Below, piece by piece: positions 28,533 to 38,556 of a stretch of 64,000 bases of DNA (positions are counted from its first letter, which is position 1; the number at the start of each line of letters is the position of its first letter). The DNA lies in contig NZ_CP079925.1 in assembly GCF_019355935.1 (NCBI RefSeq), forward strand, positions 3,410,001 through 3,474,000. The letters run 5' to 3'. The position numbers and the translations under genes were made by a program. The notes under the pieces were generated by a model that was given only the letters and a program-made list of their open reading frames with translations, was not told the DNA's origin and searched no databases. The stretch comes from Comamonas sp. Y33R10-2. Lineage in GTDB: Bacteria; Pseudomonadota; Gammaproteobacteria; Burkholderiales; Burkholderiaceae_C.

Positions 28533-29891
28533 ATGTTTAAGAAAATTTTGGTTGCCAATCGGGGCGAAATTGCCCTGCGCATCCAGCGCGCTTGCCGTGA
28601 GCTGGGTATCAAAGCGGTGATGGTTTATTCCGAAGCCGACCGAGATGCCAAGTACGTCAAGCTCGCCGACGAAGCCGTGTGTATTGGCCCAGCGCCCTCG
28701 GGACTGAGCTATTTGAATATGCCTGCACTCATTTCGGCTGCCGAAGTGACGGATGCTGAGGCGATTCACCCCGGCTACGGCTTCTTGGCTGAGAACGCTG
28801 ACTTCGCCGAGCGCGTTGAAAAAAGCGGTTTCACCTTTATTGGCCCGACACCCGAGAACATCCGCATCATGGGTGACAAGGTTTCGGCCAAGCAAGCCAT
28901 GATCAAGGCAGGCGTGCCTTGCGTGCCCGGCTCGGACGGTGAGTTGCCTGACGATCCTGCACTGATCAAGCGCATTGCCAAGGCCGTGGGATACCCTGTG
29001 ATCATCAAAGCCTCCGGTGGCGGTGGTGGTCGCGGCATGCGCGTGGTACACACCGAAGCTGCTTTGGTGAACGCCGTGCAAATGACCAAGGCGGAAGCTG
29101 CTGCAGCTTTCGGCAATCCTGCGGTCTACATGGAAAAGTACCTGCAAAATCCGCGTCACGTGGAAATTCAGGTCATTGCCGACACCTTCAAGAACGCCGT
29201 TTATCTGGGCGAGCGCGACTGCTCCATGCAGCGTCGTCACCAAAAGGTGATTGAAGAAGCTCCGGCTCCAGGTATTCCTCGCAAGCTGATCGAGCGCATC
29301 GGTGAGCGCTGCGTGACTGCTTGCAAGAAGATTGGTTACCGCGGTGCGGGCACGTTCGAGTTCTTGTACGAAAACGGCGAGTTCTACTTCATTGAAATGA
29401 ACACCCGCGTGCAGGTTGAGCACCCTGTCTCTGAGCTGATTACCGGCGTGGATATTGTTCGCACCCAAATCATGGTGGCGGCCGGCGAAAAGCTGCCCTT
29501 CACCCAGCGTCAGGTTGAGTTCAAGGGCCATGCCATTGAATGCCGCATCAACGCTGAAGATGCCTACAAGTTCACACCTTCGCCTGGACGCATCACCACA
29601 TGGCATGCACCTGGCGGCCCGGGTGTGCGCGTGGACTCGCATGTGTACAACAACTACTTTGTGCCGCCTCACTACGACTCGATGATTGGCAAAATCATCA
29701 CGTACGGCGACACCCGCGACCAGGCCATTGCGCGTATGCGCACTGCTCTGCTAGAGACCGTGGTTGAAGGCATCAGCACGAACATTGCGCTGCACCAGGA
29801 TTTGATGGTGGACGCGAAGTTCCTAGAGGGTGGTACCAATATCCACTATTTGGAAGAGTGGCTGACACGTCGTAACCCGACCAAACGATGA
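28533..29891 (+). CDS. accC: AccC, biotin carboxylase
   Basis: ATP-grasp enzyme carboxylating the biotin on AccB. The N-terminal [22 protein letters not shown], the glycine-rich [14 protein letters not shown] loop, [19 protein letters not shown], and [14 protein letters not shown] with metal ligands are all present. 452 residues from the ATG at 28533 with GAGGAA upstream. An in-frame upstream extension is not family-like. Confidence 0.97.
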   Translation: MFKKILVANRGEIALRIQRACRELGIKAVMVYSEADRDAKYVKLADEAVCIGPAPSGLSYLNMPALISAAEVTDAEAIHPGYGFLAENADFAERVEKSGFTFIGPTPENIRIMGDKVSAKQAMIKAGVPCVPGSDGELPDDPALIKRIAKAVGYPVIIKASGGGGGRGMRVVHTEAALVNAVQMTKAEAAAAFGNPAVYMEKYLQNPRHVEIQVIADTFKNAVYLGERDCSMQRRHQKVIEEAPAPGIPRKLIERIGERCVTACKKIGYRGAGTFEFLYENGEFYFIEMNTRVQVEHPVSELITGVDIVRTQIMVAAGEKLPFTQRQVEFKGHAIECRINAEDAYKFTPSPGRITTWHAPGGPGVRVDSHVYNNYFVPPHYDSMIGKIITYGDTRDQAIARMRTALLETVVEGISTNIALHQDLMVDAKFLEGGTNIHYLEEWLTRRNPTKR

Positions 29892-30038
29892 GCTGGCCAT
29901 TGCCGCTTTGATTTCTGATGCTGGCCTCTGGCAACGGAGACCAGCATTTTCGTTTTTCAGGAATATATGGTTTATGCAGCTAGATAGAGGCAGCGCCTTG
30001 TATCTATGCCCTGCATAGCCCCCATGAAAGGATTGGCC

Positions 30039-30929
30039 ATGTACGAGCTGAGCCTAATGTGCCCGGAAGACCGGGTCGAGACCATGAGCGACGCGCTTGA
30101 TGCATTGGATGCATTGAGCGTGTCTGTTGAAGATGCCGATGCACAGACGGATGCCGAGCAGGCCCTGTTTGGCGAGCCCGGTATGCCTGCGCCCAAGGAG
30201 GGCTGGAACCGTAGCCGCGTGATTGCGCTGTTCCCCACCCAAGCAGCTGCTGCAGAAGCACGTGACTTGCTGGTGCCCCAAGAGTTTTTTGAGGGCTGCA
30301 AAATTTTGGCCCTCAAGCCAGTGCCTGATCAAGACTGGGTGCGCCTGACGCAATCTCAGTTTGAGCCTGTGGACATTACCCCTGAGTTCTGGATTGTTCC
30401 CACTTGGCACGAGTTGCCAGAGCAAGCCAAGATCAGCATTCGTTTGGACCCTGGTCTGGCGTTTGGTACGGGTACACACCCCACGACCCGTATGTGCCTG
30501 CGCTGGATTTCACGCCAGCCTAAGGACACGCTAGGCCGCACGCTGGACTACGGCTGTGGCTCCGGCATTTTGGCCATTGGTGCTGCCAAGTTTGGCGCGA
30601 CGCAAATCGATGCAGTGGATATTGATCCCGCAGCGGTGGAGTCCACCAACTACAACAGCAGCGCCAACCACGTTGAAGTGAAGGCAGGTCTGCCTGAAGC
30701 TGCGGGCGGCGAGTACAACACCGTGTTGGCCAATATTTTGGCCACCCCGCTCAAGGTACTGGCTCCGCTGCTGTGCGGACGTGTTCAGGCCGGAGGTAAT
30801 TTGGTGCTGGCCGGTATTTTGGAGCGCCAAGCCGATGAGCTTAAAGAAGCCTACGCGCCTTACCTTAAGCTTGAAGTAGCTGACAGCCAAGATGGCTGGA
30901 TCTTGATGACCGCCCAACGCGCCGCTTGA
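30039..30929 (+). CDS. prmA: PrmA, ribosomal protein L11 methyltransferase
   Basis: SAM-dependent methylation of ribosomal protein L11. The N-terminal L11-recognition domain starts MYELSLMCPEDRVETMSDAL. The SAM motif LDYGCGSGILAIGAAKFGA is near residue 170, and NILATPLKVLAPLL corresponds to the NPPY-like post-motif. 296 residues from 30039, where GAAAGGA sits about 7 nt upstream. An accB-accC-prmA order is common in betaproteobacteria. Confidence 0.95.
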   Translation: MYELSLMCPEDRVETMSDALDALDALSVSVEDADAQTDAEQALFGEPGMPAPKEGWNRSRVIALFPTQAAAAEARDLLVPQEFFEGCKILALKPVPDQDWVRLTQSQFEPVDITPEFWIVPTWHELPEQAKISIRLDPGLAFGTGTHPTTRMCLRWISRQPKDTLGRTLDYGCGSGILAIGAAKFGATQIDAVDIDPAAVESTNYNSSANHVEVKAGLPEAAGGEYNTVLANILATPLKVLAPLLCGRVQAGGNLVLAGILERQADELKEAYAPYLKLEVADSQDGWILMTAQRAA

Positions 30930-30983
30930 TACAGGTCCGCACCTTAACGGGTGCGGGTTGTTGCTGCCTACATTTGCCATCCG

Positions 30984-32189
30984 ATGAGCCAAGTTACCCG
31001 TTGCCCCTCCTGTGGAACCCGCTTCAAAGTGGTTGCAGACCAGTTGCGCATCTCGCAAGGCTGGGTGCGCTGCGGCAGGTGTCAAGGCGTATTTGATGCA
31101 TCGCAGGATTTGCAGTCCGTGCCCGATGAATTGCTGGTGCCTAGAGCCTTGCAACCTATGGGGCAGACCCCTGTAGAGCGACAAGAATCTATTGCGCATT
31201 CAGATGAGCTTGAATCAACGCATGCTCCTGTTTTGGAAGCGGTAAGTGCTGATGAAGAAAAGGCTTTAGCCCAATCTGGTTCAAACTTGCCCGGCGAGAA
31301 ATCTCTGGATGAAGTGCTTGAGGCGGCTGAAGATGAGGCGGCGCGCGCCGCTGATGCGGCTGATTTGAGCGATCAAATTCAGCCCGGCTCTTCACTTGCC
31401 TCTGTCGCAGCGCCGCAAGTCACAGAGCCTTCGTTTGTCGATCAGGCCCGCCCTTTGCTCGATAAGGATGAGCCTTTGGCTGCAGAACGTGAGGCTCAGA
31501 CAGAGACCACTGTAGAAGTCCAATCTGCGGATGCTCCTTTGCCCATTCCTGCGGATGAGTCCAAACCCGCTGCACTTGCATTGCAGCTTGCTGCGGATGC
31601 GGATCGCGATGCAGATGACAACAAGGGTGACGAGGTCCAAGACGAACTCGAAAAAGCCGCACCTGAAAGTGATGAGCTTGGCTTTATACGCGAGGCACGG
31701 CGTAAAGCTTTTTGGCAATCCACTGGCATGCGCATTGCGTTGGTCGTGGGCTCTTTGGCTGCCGCAGCAGGTGTTGTGAGTCAGCATGCATGGCAGCAAC
31801 GCGATGCGCTGGCGGCGCAATATCCAGCGTTAACGCCGACTCTTACCAGCGCATGCAACTTGGCTGGTTGCGAGTTGCAGGCGCGGCGTCAAATTGCTGA
31901 CGTGGTGATCAATGGCTCTGGCTTTAAGCAACTGGCCGATGCGCATAAGTATCAGTGGAGCCTGACGCTTGAAAACCGTTCTGATGTCGCCGTAGCCATG
32001 CCGATGGCTGAGTTGACACTGACGGATTCGCAGGACAAACCGCTGCTCAGGCGCGTGATAGATCTTCAATCTCTGGGTGCGCCAGCGCAGTTGCAGGCCC
32101 GCGAAGAGTGGAGCGTTAGCGTGCCTGTTCAAGTGCAGGAGCTTGATGCCCCCGTGGCCGGCTACCGTGCACTGGTTTTTTACCCTTAA
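30984..32189 (+). CDS. Zinc-ribbon and DUF3426 membrane protein
   Basis: 401 residues. The N-terminal zinc ribbon is CPSCGTRFKV...RCGRCQGVFDA (four Cys, about residues 6-36). A long acidic, low-complexity linker (about 60-245) follows. Then comes a single hydrophobic helix (about 255-275) and a periplasmic DUF3426-type domain of beta character. The family is usually found after prmA in betaproteobacteria. Function unknown; this looks like a membrane-anchored sensor or scaffold. Confidence 0.85.
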   Translation: MSQVTRCPSCGTRFKVVADQLRISQGWVRCGRCQGVFDASQDLQSVPDELLVPRALQPMGQTPVERQESIAHSDELESTHAPVLEAVSADEEKALAQSGSNLPGEKSLDEVLEAAEDEAARAADAADLSDQIQPGSSLASVAAPQVTEPSFVDQARPLLDKDEPLAAEREAQTETTVEVQSADAPLPIPADESKPAALALQLAADADRDADDNKGDEVQDELEKAAPESDELGFIREARRKAFWQSTGMRIALVVGSLAAAAGVVSQHAWQQRDALAAQYPALTPTLTSACNLAGCELQARRQIADVVINGSGFKQLADAHKYQWSLTLENRSDVAVAMPMAELTLTDSQDKPLLRRVIDLQSLGAPAQLQAREEWSVSVPVQVQELDAPVAGYRALVFYP

Positions 32190-32213
32190 TCAATTTCTGA
32201 AAGAAAAAGCACC

Positions 32214-33113
32214 ATGGCTGCTTTGATCTGTGGATCGCTGGCGTTCGACAACATCATGACCTTTGACGGTCGTTTTGCGGACCAGATTCTTCCCGACCAA
32301 CTGCATATTCTGAATGTGTCGTTTCTAGTGCCCACGCTGCGTCGCGACTTTGGTGGTTGCGCTGGCAATATCGCATACAGCCTGAAGCTGCTGGGTGGCG
32401 ATGCGCGCCCGATGGCGATGGTCGGCAGCGACGGTGCTGACTATGTTCAGCGCTTTAAAGATTTGGGCATTGAAACTCGCCACGTGGGTCAGCTGCAAGC
32501 TACGCACACGGCTCAGTGCATGATCATGACGGACCATGACAACAACCAGATCACGGCCTTCCACCCCGGCGCCATGATGCAGGCGCACGAGAACCAAATC
32601 ACGGCGGATATGGCTGCCGAAATCAAGGTCGGCATCGTGGCCCCCGATGGCCGCCAAGCCATGATTGATCACGCTGCGCAGTTTAAGGCCGCAGGCATTG
32701 CGTTTGTGTTCGATCCGGGCCAAGGTTTGCCCATGTTCAATGGTGATGAGCTCAAGGCTTTCATCGAGCAGGCTGACTGGGTTGCAGTGAATGACTATGA
32801 AGGCAAGATGCTCAGCGAGCGTACCGGCCTGAGCTTTGCGCAAATCTCGCAGCAGGTGCGTGGCCTGATTGTGACGCTGGGCGCTGAAGGCTGCGAAGTT
32901 TGGCAAAACGGCGAGAAGACACTGGTGGCTGCTGTGAAACCAGCGGCTGTGGTTGACCCTACCGGCTGCGGCGATGCATGGCGTGGTGCCTTCCTGTTTG
33001 GCTTGGAGCGTGGCTGGGACCTAGTGCGCTGTGCCGAGCTGGGCAACCGCATGGGTGCGCTGAAAATTGCGAGCCGCGGCCCGCAAAATTATCAGCTGGA
33101 CTTTCAGCCTTGA
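32214..33113 (+). CDS. PfkB/ribokinase-family sugar or nucleoside kinase
   Basis: 299 residues. The N-terminal substrate region FGGCAGNIAYSLKLLGG and the C-terminal signature VDPTGCGDAWRGAFLFGLERG with the catalytic Asp are present. The family phosphorylates sugars or nucleosides with ATP. Adenosine- or ribokinase-like specificity is plausible, but I cannot choose between them. It lies 24 nt after the DUF3426 gene and ends in a strong bidirectional terminator. Confidence 0.88.
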   Translation: MAALICGSLAFDNIMTFDGRFADQILPDQLHILNVSFLVPTLRRDFGGCAGNIAYSLKLLGGDARPMAMVGSDGADYVQRFKDLGIETRHVGQLQATHTAQCMIMTDHDNNQITAFHPGAMMQAHENQITADMAAEIKVGIVAPDGRQAMIDHAAQFKAAGIAFVFDPGQGLPMFNGDELKAFIEQADWVAVNDYEGKMLSERTGLSFAQISQQVRGLIVTLGAEGCEVWQNGEKTLVAAVKPAAVVDPTGCGDAWRGAFLFGLERGWDLVRCAELGNRMGALKIASRGPQNYQLDFQP

Positions 33114-33154
33114 TACCTTGATTAGCGTACTTGGTGCGCTGATCTGATGCATGT

Positions 33155-33193
33155 AAAAAAGCCCGACTCTCGCAAGCGAGATCGGGCTTTTTT
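33155..33193. terminator. Bidirectional terminator between the PfkB kinase and the histone-like gene
   Basis: AAAAAAGCCCGA (33155-33166) and TCGGGCTTTTTT (33182-33193) form a 12-bp stem, with an inner CTCGC/GCGAG pairing. It lies between convergent genes. Confidence 0.92.
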
Positions 33194-33217
33194 ATTGCGC
33201 GCCGGTCAGTAAGCTGA

Positions 33218-34096
33218 TTAAGGCTTGTTGCCTGTGGGGAATGGCCATGCAGCTTGAGGTGCAAGGCGAGTTTGAGCCACAGGTGCAGCAGTTTCTGCCA
33301 CGGGTGCAGGGGCAGCCTTCTTAGCAGGAGCAGCAGCCTTCTTGGCAGTCTTGGCAGGAGCAGCCTTCTTGGCAGGAGCAGCAGCCTTCTTGGCAGGAGC
33401 AGCAGCCTTCTTGGCAGGAGCAGCAGCCTTCTTGGCAGGAGCAGCAGCCTTCTTGGCAGGAGCAGCAGCCTTCTTGGCAGGAGCAGCGGCCTTCTTGGCA
33501 GGAGCAGCAGCCTTCTTGGCAGGAGCAGCGGCCTTGGCAGTAGTTGCAGCCTTCTTAGGAGCAGCAGCCTTGGCAGTAGTTGCGGCCTTCTTAGGCGCAG
33601 CAGCCTTGGCAGTAGTTGCAGCCTTCTTAGGAGCAGCAGCCTTGGCAGTAGTTGCAGCCTTCTTAGGCGCAGCAGCCTTGGCAGTAGTTGCAGCCTTCTT
33701 AGGTGCAGCAGCCTTGGCAGTAGTTGCAGCCTTCTTAGGCGCAGCAGCCTTGGCAGTAGTTGCAGCCTTCTTAGGCGCAGCAGCCTTGGCAGTAGTTGCA
33801 GCCTTCTTAGGCGCAGCAGCCTTGGCAGTAGTTGCAGCCTTCTTAGGCGCAGCAGCCTTGGCAGTAGTTGCAGCCTTCTTAGGCGCAGCAGCCTTGGCAG
33901 TAGTTGCAGCCTTCTTAGGAGCAGCAGCCTTGGCAGTAGTTGCAGCCTTCTTAGGAGCAGCAGCCTTGGCAGTTGTTGCAGCCTTCTTAGAAGCAGCAGC
34001 TTTCTTCACAACTTCAGCCTTGGGCGCGGCCGCCTTCTTGGCAGTTACTTTTTTCTCGGGTGTGGCCTTGGCGGCCGTCTTCTTCGCAGTTGCCAT
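33218..34096 (-). CDS. Histone H1-like Lys/Ala/Pro repeat protein
   Basis: 292 residues, almost entirely Lys, Ala, Pro and Thr. After a short leader (MATAKKTAAKATPEKK) come 13 copies of a 12-residue unit (AATTAKAAAPKK) and then about nine 7-residue AAAPAKK-type units. The C-terminus is non-repetitive, ending AAWPFPTGNKP. Proteins of this kind bind DNA and are compared with the H1 C-terminal domain. AGGAG lies 6 nt before the ATG at 34096; another ATG at 34099 is only 3 nt away from it. Repeat number probably varies between strains. Confidence 0.9.
   Translation of the reverse strand: MATAKKTAAKATPEKKVTAKKAAAPKAEVVKKAAASKKAATTAKAAAPKKAATTAKAAAPKKAATTAKAAAPKKAATTAKAAAPKKAATTAKAAAPKKAATTAKAAAPKKAATTAKAAAPKKAATTAKAAAPKKAATTAKAAAPKKAATTAKAAAPKKAATTAKAAAPKKAATTAKAAAPKKAATTAKAAAPAKKAAAPAKKAAAPAKKAAAPAKKAAAPAKKAAAPAKKAAAPAKKAAAPAKKAAPAKTAKKAAAPAKKAAPAPVAETAAPVAQTRLAPQAAWPFPTGNKP
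33330..33524 (-). repeat. 21-bp coding tandem repeat
   Basis: About nine 21-bp units encode AAAPAKK, a second repeat tract adjoining the 36-bp one within the same gene. One interruption near 33340 reads AAPAKTAKK. Confidence 0.88.
33525..33993 (-). repeat. 36-bp coding tandem repeat, 13 copies
   Basis: Each 36-bp unit encodes AATTAKAAAPKK on the minus strand. Units are nearly identical with scattered synonymous changes (GGAGCA/GGCGCA/GGTGCA), which suggests recent expansion by slippage or unequal recombination. Confidence 0.92.
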
Positions 34097-34272
34097 CATT
34101 TTCTCCTTCGTTGATTTGCATAAGACGTCCAGCTTTTTTGTGGCTGGACGATTCAAAGCGATGTGGAGTTACGTATCGCTAGGAACACAAATTTGCTTCA
34201 CGTCAAAACTTCTATTTTTATAGCAATGAAGTGAAGCAAGTCATGACTCGCATTGTGCCTGCTTAGAAGCAA

Positions 34273-35364
34273 TTAATCCCAAGAAAGTGCACCACCGGTT
34301 TGATACTCGATCACTCGTGTCTCAAAGAAGTTACGTTCTTTCTTCAAATCGATCATTTCGCTCATCCAAGGGAAGGGATTCTCCTCACCCGGGAACAACT
34401 CTTCCAGACCAATTTGCGTGGCGCGGCGGTTGGCGATGTAGCGCAGATAGCCCTTGAACATAGACGCATTCATGCCCAGCACGCCACGTGGCATGGTGTC
34501 TTCAGCGTACTGATATTCAAGCTCTACAGCCTTGATGAATAGCTCATTGATTTCTTGCTTGAACTCGGCGGTCCACAGCTGCGGATTTTCGAGCTTGAGT
34601 TGGTTAATCAAATCGATGCCGAAGTTGCAGTGCATGGACTCGTCACGCAGGATGTATTGGTACTGCTCGGCAGCGCCGGTCATCTTGTTTTGACGACCCA
34701 GCGCCAAAATTTGCGTGAAGCCCACGTAGAAGAACAGGCCTTCCATCAAGCAAGCAAAAACGATCAGCGACTTGAGCAAAGTCTGGTCGGTTTCGAACGT
34801 GCCGGTGTGGAAGTTGGGGTCACTGATAGCGTCGATGAACGGGATCAGGAACTCGTCCTTATCGCGGATGGACTTGACCTCGTTATAGGCGTTGAAAATT
34901 TCGCCTTCATCCAGACCCAACGATTCCACGATGTATTGGTAGGCGTGGGTGTGAATCGCTTCTTCAAACGCTTGGCGCAGCAAGAACTGGCGGCACTCAG
35001 GCGCAGTGATGTGGCGGTAGGTGCCCAGCACAATGTTGTTGGCGGCCAGCGAGTCGGCTGTCACGAAGAAGCCGAGATTGCGCTTGATGATGCGGCGCTC
35101 GTCTTCGGTCAGACCATTAGGGTCCTTCCACAAAGCGATGTCGCGCGTCATGTTCACTTCCTGCGGCATCCAGTGATTAGCGCAGGTAGCCAGATACTTT
35201 TCCCAGGCCCACTTGTACTTGAAGGGAACCAGCTGGTTCACGTCAGTCTTGGCGTTGATGATGCGCTTGTCAGCAGCATTCACGCGCTTGTGGGTGCTGG
35301 GGGATGCGCCGGCTTCTGCACTGGTGGCGGAAGGGGTGAAGGTGTCGTCGTCAAAGCTCAGCAT
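34273..35364 (-). CDS. nrdB: NrdB, class Ia ribonucleotide reductase beta subunit
   Basis: 363 residues. The diiron and radical pattern ExxHxxxY is seen in [17 protein letters not shown], which aligns with E. coli Glu115, His118 and Tyr122. The protein supplies the tyrosyl radical to NrdA for dNTP synthesis. Start at 35364 with AAGGAA 8 nt upstream. It is downstream of nrdA with a GC-rich repeat (A3) between them. The intact radical Tyr argues for class Ia rather than Ic. Confidence 0.95.
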   Translation of the reverse strand: MLSFDDDTFTPSATSAEAGASPSTHKRVNAADKRIINAKTDVNQLVPFKYKWAWEKYLATCANHWMPQEVNMTRDIALWKDPNGLTEDERRIIKRNLGFFVTADSLAANNIVLGTYRHITAPECRQFLLRQAFEEAIHTHAYQYIVESLGLDEGEIFNAYNEVKSIRDKDEFLIPFIDAISDPNFHTGTFETDQTLLKSLIVFACLMEGLFFYVGFTQILALGRQNKMTGAAEQYQYILRDESMHCNFGIDLINQLKLENPQLWTAEFKQEINELFIKAVELEYQYAEDTMPRGVLGMNASMFKGYLRYIANRRATQIGLEELFPGEENPFPWMSEMIDLKKERNFFETRVIEYQTGGALSWD

Positions 35365-35450
35365 TCTCGAATTCCTTATTGGAAAAAGCTGGGTGCAGTG
35401 CAATCAACATCCAGCCTTCTGATTTATCTATTTACTCAATGCCAGTGAAA

Positions 35451-35561
35451 ACTGGCTCGGCCCAAGCGAGAGACATCAAGCAAGGGCCGCCCCGCAGCGA
35501 GGATGTCGTCCCCCTCCCGAAGAGAGAGGGGGAAGGCGCATAGCGCCTCAGGGGGTGCCAG
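35451..35561 (-). repeat. GC-rich interspersed 3' repeat, copy A3 (nrdA-nrdB spacer)
   Basis: The best copy. On the minus strand it starts CTGGCACCCCCTGAGGCGCT four nt after the nrdA stop. It continues with a GGAGGGGGACGA-like block and GCTGCGGGGCGGCCCTTGCTTG. It ends GGCCGAGCCAG, so its ends are complementary (CTGGC...GCCAG). Confidence 0.9.
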
Positions 35562-35565
35562 TTAA

Positions 35566-38475
35566 TTACTGACAGGCTTCGCAGCCCGGATCGTCAATCG
35601 CGCAGAACTTGATGTCTGTAGCAGGTGCCTGAGCACGTGCTGCAGCAACTGCTGCGTCCAGTGCGCTGACTGCAGGCTTTGCAGCGGGTGCAGCAGCAGC
35701 CGGAGCTGCGGAAGACACGGCATTCAGCGTGCGGCTTTGCACGGTAGATTTTTCAATCTGAGTCGCGCTGGTGGTGCGCAGGTAGTACGTAGTCTTGAGG
35801 CCACGAATCCAAGCGAGCATGTAGGTGTCATGCAGCTTCTTGCCCGATGCGCCAGCCATGTAGATGTTCAGGCTTTGGGCCTGATCGATCCACTTTTGGC
35901 GACGCGAGGCAGCTTCCACCAACCATTCTGGCGCAACTTCAAACGCGGTGGCGTAGAGGTCTTTGACCTCTTCTGGCACACGGTCAATGGCGCGCAGCGA
36001 GCCGTCGAAGTGCTTCAAGTCCATGACCATCACATCGTCCCACAGGCCCAGGCGCTTCAGGTCACGAACCAAGTACTGGTTGATGACGGTGAATTCGCCA
36101 GACAGGTTGGACTTCACGGATAGGTTGCCAAACGATGGCTCAATCGATGCATCCACGCCCACGATGTTGGAGATGGTGGCTGTCGGTGCAATGGCCACGC
36201 AATTGCTGTTGCGCATGCCATCCTTGGCGATTTTTGCGCGCAGAGCGTCCCAATCCATGGTGGCAGAGCGGTCCACTTCCACATAGCCGCCACGGGCTTT
36301 TTCCAGCAGCTTCAGAGTGTCGTGGGGCAGGATGCCCTGATCCCACAGCGAGCCCTTGAAGGTGGAGTAAGTGCCGCGCTCTTTGGACAACTCGGTCGAG
36401 GCCCAGTAGGCGTAGTAGCAGATCGCTTCCATGGCTTGGTCGGCAAACTCAACCGCACCTTCGCTGGCGTAGGACGTACGCATTTCATACAGCGAATCTT
36501 GGAAGCCCATCAGGCCCATGCCCACAGGGCGGTGGCGCAGATTGGATTCCTTGGCCTTGGGCACGGCGTAGTAGTTGATGTCGATCACGTTGTCCAGCAT
36601 GCGCATGGCGGTGGTGACCGTCTTGCGCAGCTTTTCGTGGTCGATCTTGCCGTCCTTGATGTGCTGAACCAGATTCACGGAGCCGAGGTTACAGACCGCG
36701 GTTTCGGTGTCGCTAGTGTTAAGCGTGATCTCGGTGCACAGGTTGGACGAGTGCACCACGCCCACGTGTTGCTGGGGCGAGCGGATGTTGCAAGGATCCT
36801 TGAAGGTGATCCAAGGGTGGCCAGTCTCGAACAGCATCGAGAGCATCTTGCGCCACAGGTCGTTGGCCGCCAGTGTCTTGTGCAGCTTGAGCTCGCCAGC
36901 GGCAGCCTTGGCTTCGTAGGCCAGATAGGCCTTTTCGAATTCGGTACCAAACAGGTCGTGCAGATCTGGCACGTCGCAGGGCGAGAACAAAGTCCAGTTG
37001 CCCTTTTCAATCACGCGCTTCATGAACAGGTCTGGAATCCAGTTGGCCGTGTTCATGTCATGAGTGCGGCGACGGTCATCGCCGGTGTTCTTGCGCAGCT
37101 CCAGGAATTCTTCAATGTCCAGGTGCCATGTTTCCAGATAGGTACAGACAGCGCCCTTACGCTTGCCACCTTGGTTCACGGCCACAGCGGTGTCGTTGAC
37201 GACCTTGAGGAAAGGCACAACGCCTTGCGACTCGCCGTTCGTGCCCTTGATGCGCGAACCCAGAGCACGCACACGTGTCCAGTCATTGCCCAGACCGCCC
37301 GCAAATTTGGACAGCAGAGCGTTTTCTTTGATGGACTCGTAGATGCCGTCCAGATCATCCGGTACGGTGGTCAGGTAGCACGACGACAGTTGCGAGCGCA
37401 ATGTGCCGCTGTTGAACAACGTGGGGGTGGACGACATGAAGTCGAACGAAGACAGCAGCTCGTAGAACTCGATGGCGCGGGCATTGCGGTCATCTTCTTG
37501 CAGCGCCAAGCCCATGGCTACGCGCATGAAGAAGGATTGGGGCAGCTCGATGCGGGTCTTCTTGACGTGCAAGAAATAGCGGTCATACAGAGTTTGTAGA
37601 CCCAGGTAGTCGAACTGTTCGTCGCGCTCGGCCTTCAGGGCCTTGGCCAGACGGGGTAGGTCGTAGTTCAGCAACTCAGGGTTGAGCAGTTCGTTATCGA
37701 CACCCTTTTGGATGAAGCCGGGGAAATATTCAGCGTAGGCCGCTTGCATGTCCGAGGGCTGTACATCACGCAGCATGACTTCGCGCACGATGGTGTGCAG
37801 CAGCAGGCGGGCGGTGACGTAGGTGTAATCGGGGTCTTTTTCGATCAGCGTACGGGCGGCCAAGATGGACGCTTTGTGGACTTCAGCCAGAGGCACGCCG
37901 TCGTACAGGTTGCGTAGCGTCTCTGCCAAGACAGGGGCTGCCTGAATGTCGGCATTGAGGTTGCGGCAGGACGCCTGGATCAGGGTTTCGAGGCGTTCCA
38001 TATTCAGAGGGATGCGCTGGCCGTTTTCGGTCACATGTAGCACGGGCTTGGCGGAAGCGGCCGCTGCAGTAATGGCGGCGGCCTTCTTTTGCTCGGCACG
38101 CTCTTGATTGCGGCGCTCGCGGTACAGCACATAGGCGCGGGCCACATCTTGGTGACCGGCGCGCATCAGGCCCAGCTCGACTTGGTCTTGCACGTCTTCA
38201 ATATGGAAGGTGCCGCCATTAGGGCGCGAGCGCAGCAGGGCGCGAACAACGCCTTCGGTCAATTCGTTGACGGTATCGCGAACGCTGGCAGACGCAGCGC
38301 CTTGTGCGCCACGCACGGCCAGAAACGCCTTGGTCAGTGCCACGGCAATCTTCTGGGGAGTGAACGCCACCACATCACCGCTGCGGCGGATGATCTGGTA
38401 GTTGTCATTGGGGGAGGAAGAATCAGCTGCGCTGACAGGCGCGGCAGAAGGCAGTGAGTTCAACGCTTCTTGCAT
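35566..38475 (-). CDS. nrdA: NrdA, class Ia ribonucleotide reductase alpha subunit
   Basis: 969 residues; reduces ribonucleoside diphosphates with NrdB. A normal ATP-cone lies at about residues 25-115 (IIRRSGDVVAFTPQKIAVALTKAF). A second, cone-like segment follows at about 145-235 (GQRIPLNMERLETLIQASC), reminiscent of the double-cone NrdA of Pseudomonas. The catalytic barrel has SNLCTEITLNTSD and PTATISNIVGVDASIEP. The C-terminal shuttle Cys pair is in GCEACQ. Start at 38475 with GAGGAA upstream; an upstream in-frame extension is not family-like. Confidence 0.96.
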   Translation of the reverse strand: MQEALNSLPSAAPVSAADSSSPNDNYQIIRRSGDVVAFTPQKIAVALTKAFLAVRGAQGAASASVRDTVNELTEGVVRALLRSRPNGGTFHIEDVQDQVELGLMRAGHQDVARAYVLYRERRNQERAEQKKAAAITAAAASAKPVLHVTENGQRIPLNMERLETLIQASCRNLNADIQAAPVLAETLRNLYDGVPLAEVHKASILAARTLIEKDPDYTYVTARLLLHTIVREVMLRDVQPSDMQAAYAEYFPGFIQKGVDNELLNPELLNYDLPRLAKALKAERDEQFDYLGLQTLYDRYFLHVKKTRIELPQSFFMRVAMGLALQEDDRNARAIEFYELLSSFDFMSSTPTLFNSGTLRSQLSSCYLTTVPDDLDGIYESIKENALLSKFAGGLGNDWTRVRALGSRIKGTNGESQGVVPFLKVVNDTAVAVNQGGKRKGAVCTYLETWHLDIEEFLELRKNTGDDRRRTHDMNTANWIPDLFMKRVIEKGNWTLFSPCDVPDLHDLFGTEFEKAYLAYEAKAAAGELKLHKTLAANDLWRKMLSMLFETGHPWITFKDPCNIRSPQQHVGVVHSSNLCTEITLNTSDTETAVCNLGSVNLVQHIKDGKIDHEKLRKTVTTAMRMLDNVIDINYYAVPKAKESNLRHRPVGMGLMGFQDSLYEMRTSYASEGAVEFADQAMEAICYYAYWASTELSKERGTYSTFKGSLWDQGILPHDTLKLLEKARGGYVEVDRSATMDWDALRAKIAKDGMRNSNCVAIAPTATISNIVGVDASIEPSFGNLSVKSNLSGEFTVINQYLVRDLKRLGLWDDVMVMDLKHFDGSLRAIDRVPEEVKDLYATAFEVAPEWLVEAASRRQKWIDQAQSLNIYMAGASGKKLHDTYMLAWIRGLKTTYYLRTTSATQIEKSTVQSRTLNAVSSAAPAAAAPAAKPAVSALDAAVAAARAQAPATDIKFCAIDDPGCEACQ

Positions 38476-38556
38476 AAGTTCCTCGGAATTAATTTGTGGA
38501 TAGCTGGCAAAGGTCTGCCGTCTGGGCAGGCCCTCAAAAACAAGAATTGGCGCCAA

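Noticed and set aside
28413..29672. 419-codon frame antisense to accC
   Set aside because: His/Ala-rich mirror of accC with no domain; accC is certain.
33330..33993. Regular tandem repeats that could suggest a CRISPR array
   Set aside because: Units are contiguous with no unique spacers and encode an in-frame Lys/Ala/Pro protein.
33254..34223. Two long plus-strand frames across the histone-like repeats
   Set aside because: They arise because 36-bp and 21-bp repeats keep all frames open. Products are Leu/Ser or Ala/Val monotones. The minus-strand protein has AGGAG and a family-like C-terminus.
36322..37599. 425-codon frame antisense to nrdA
   Set aside because: Shadow of nrdA, whose catalytic motifs are intact; no independent start signal or domain.
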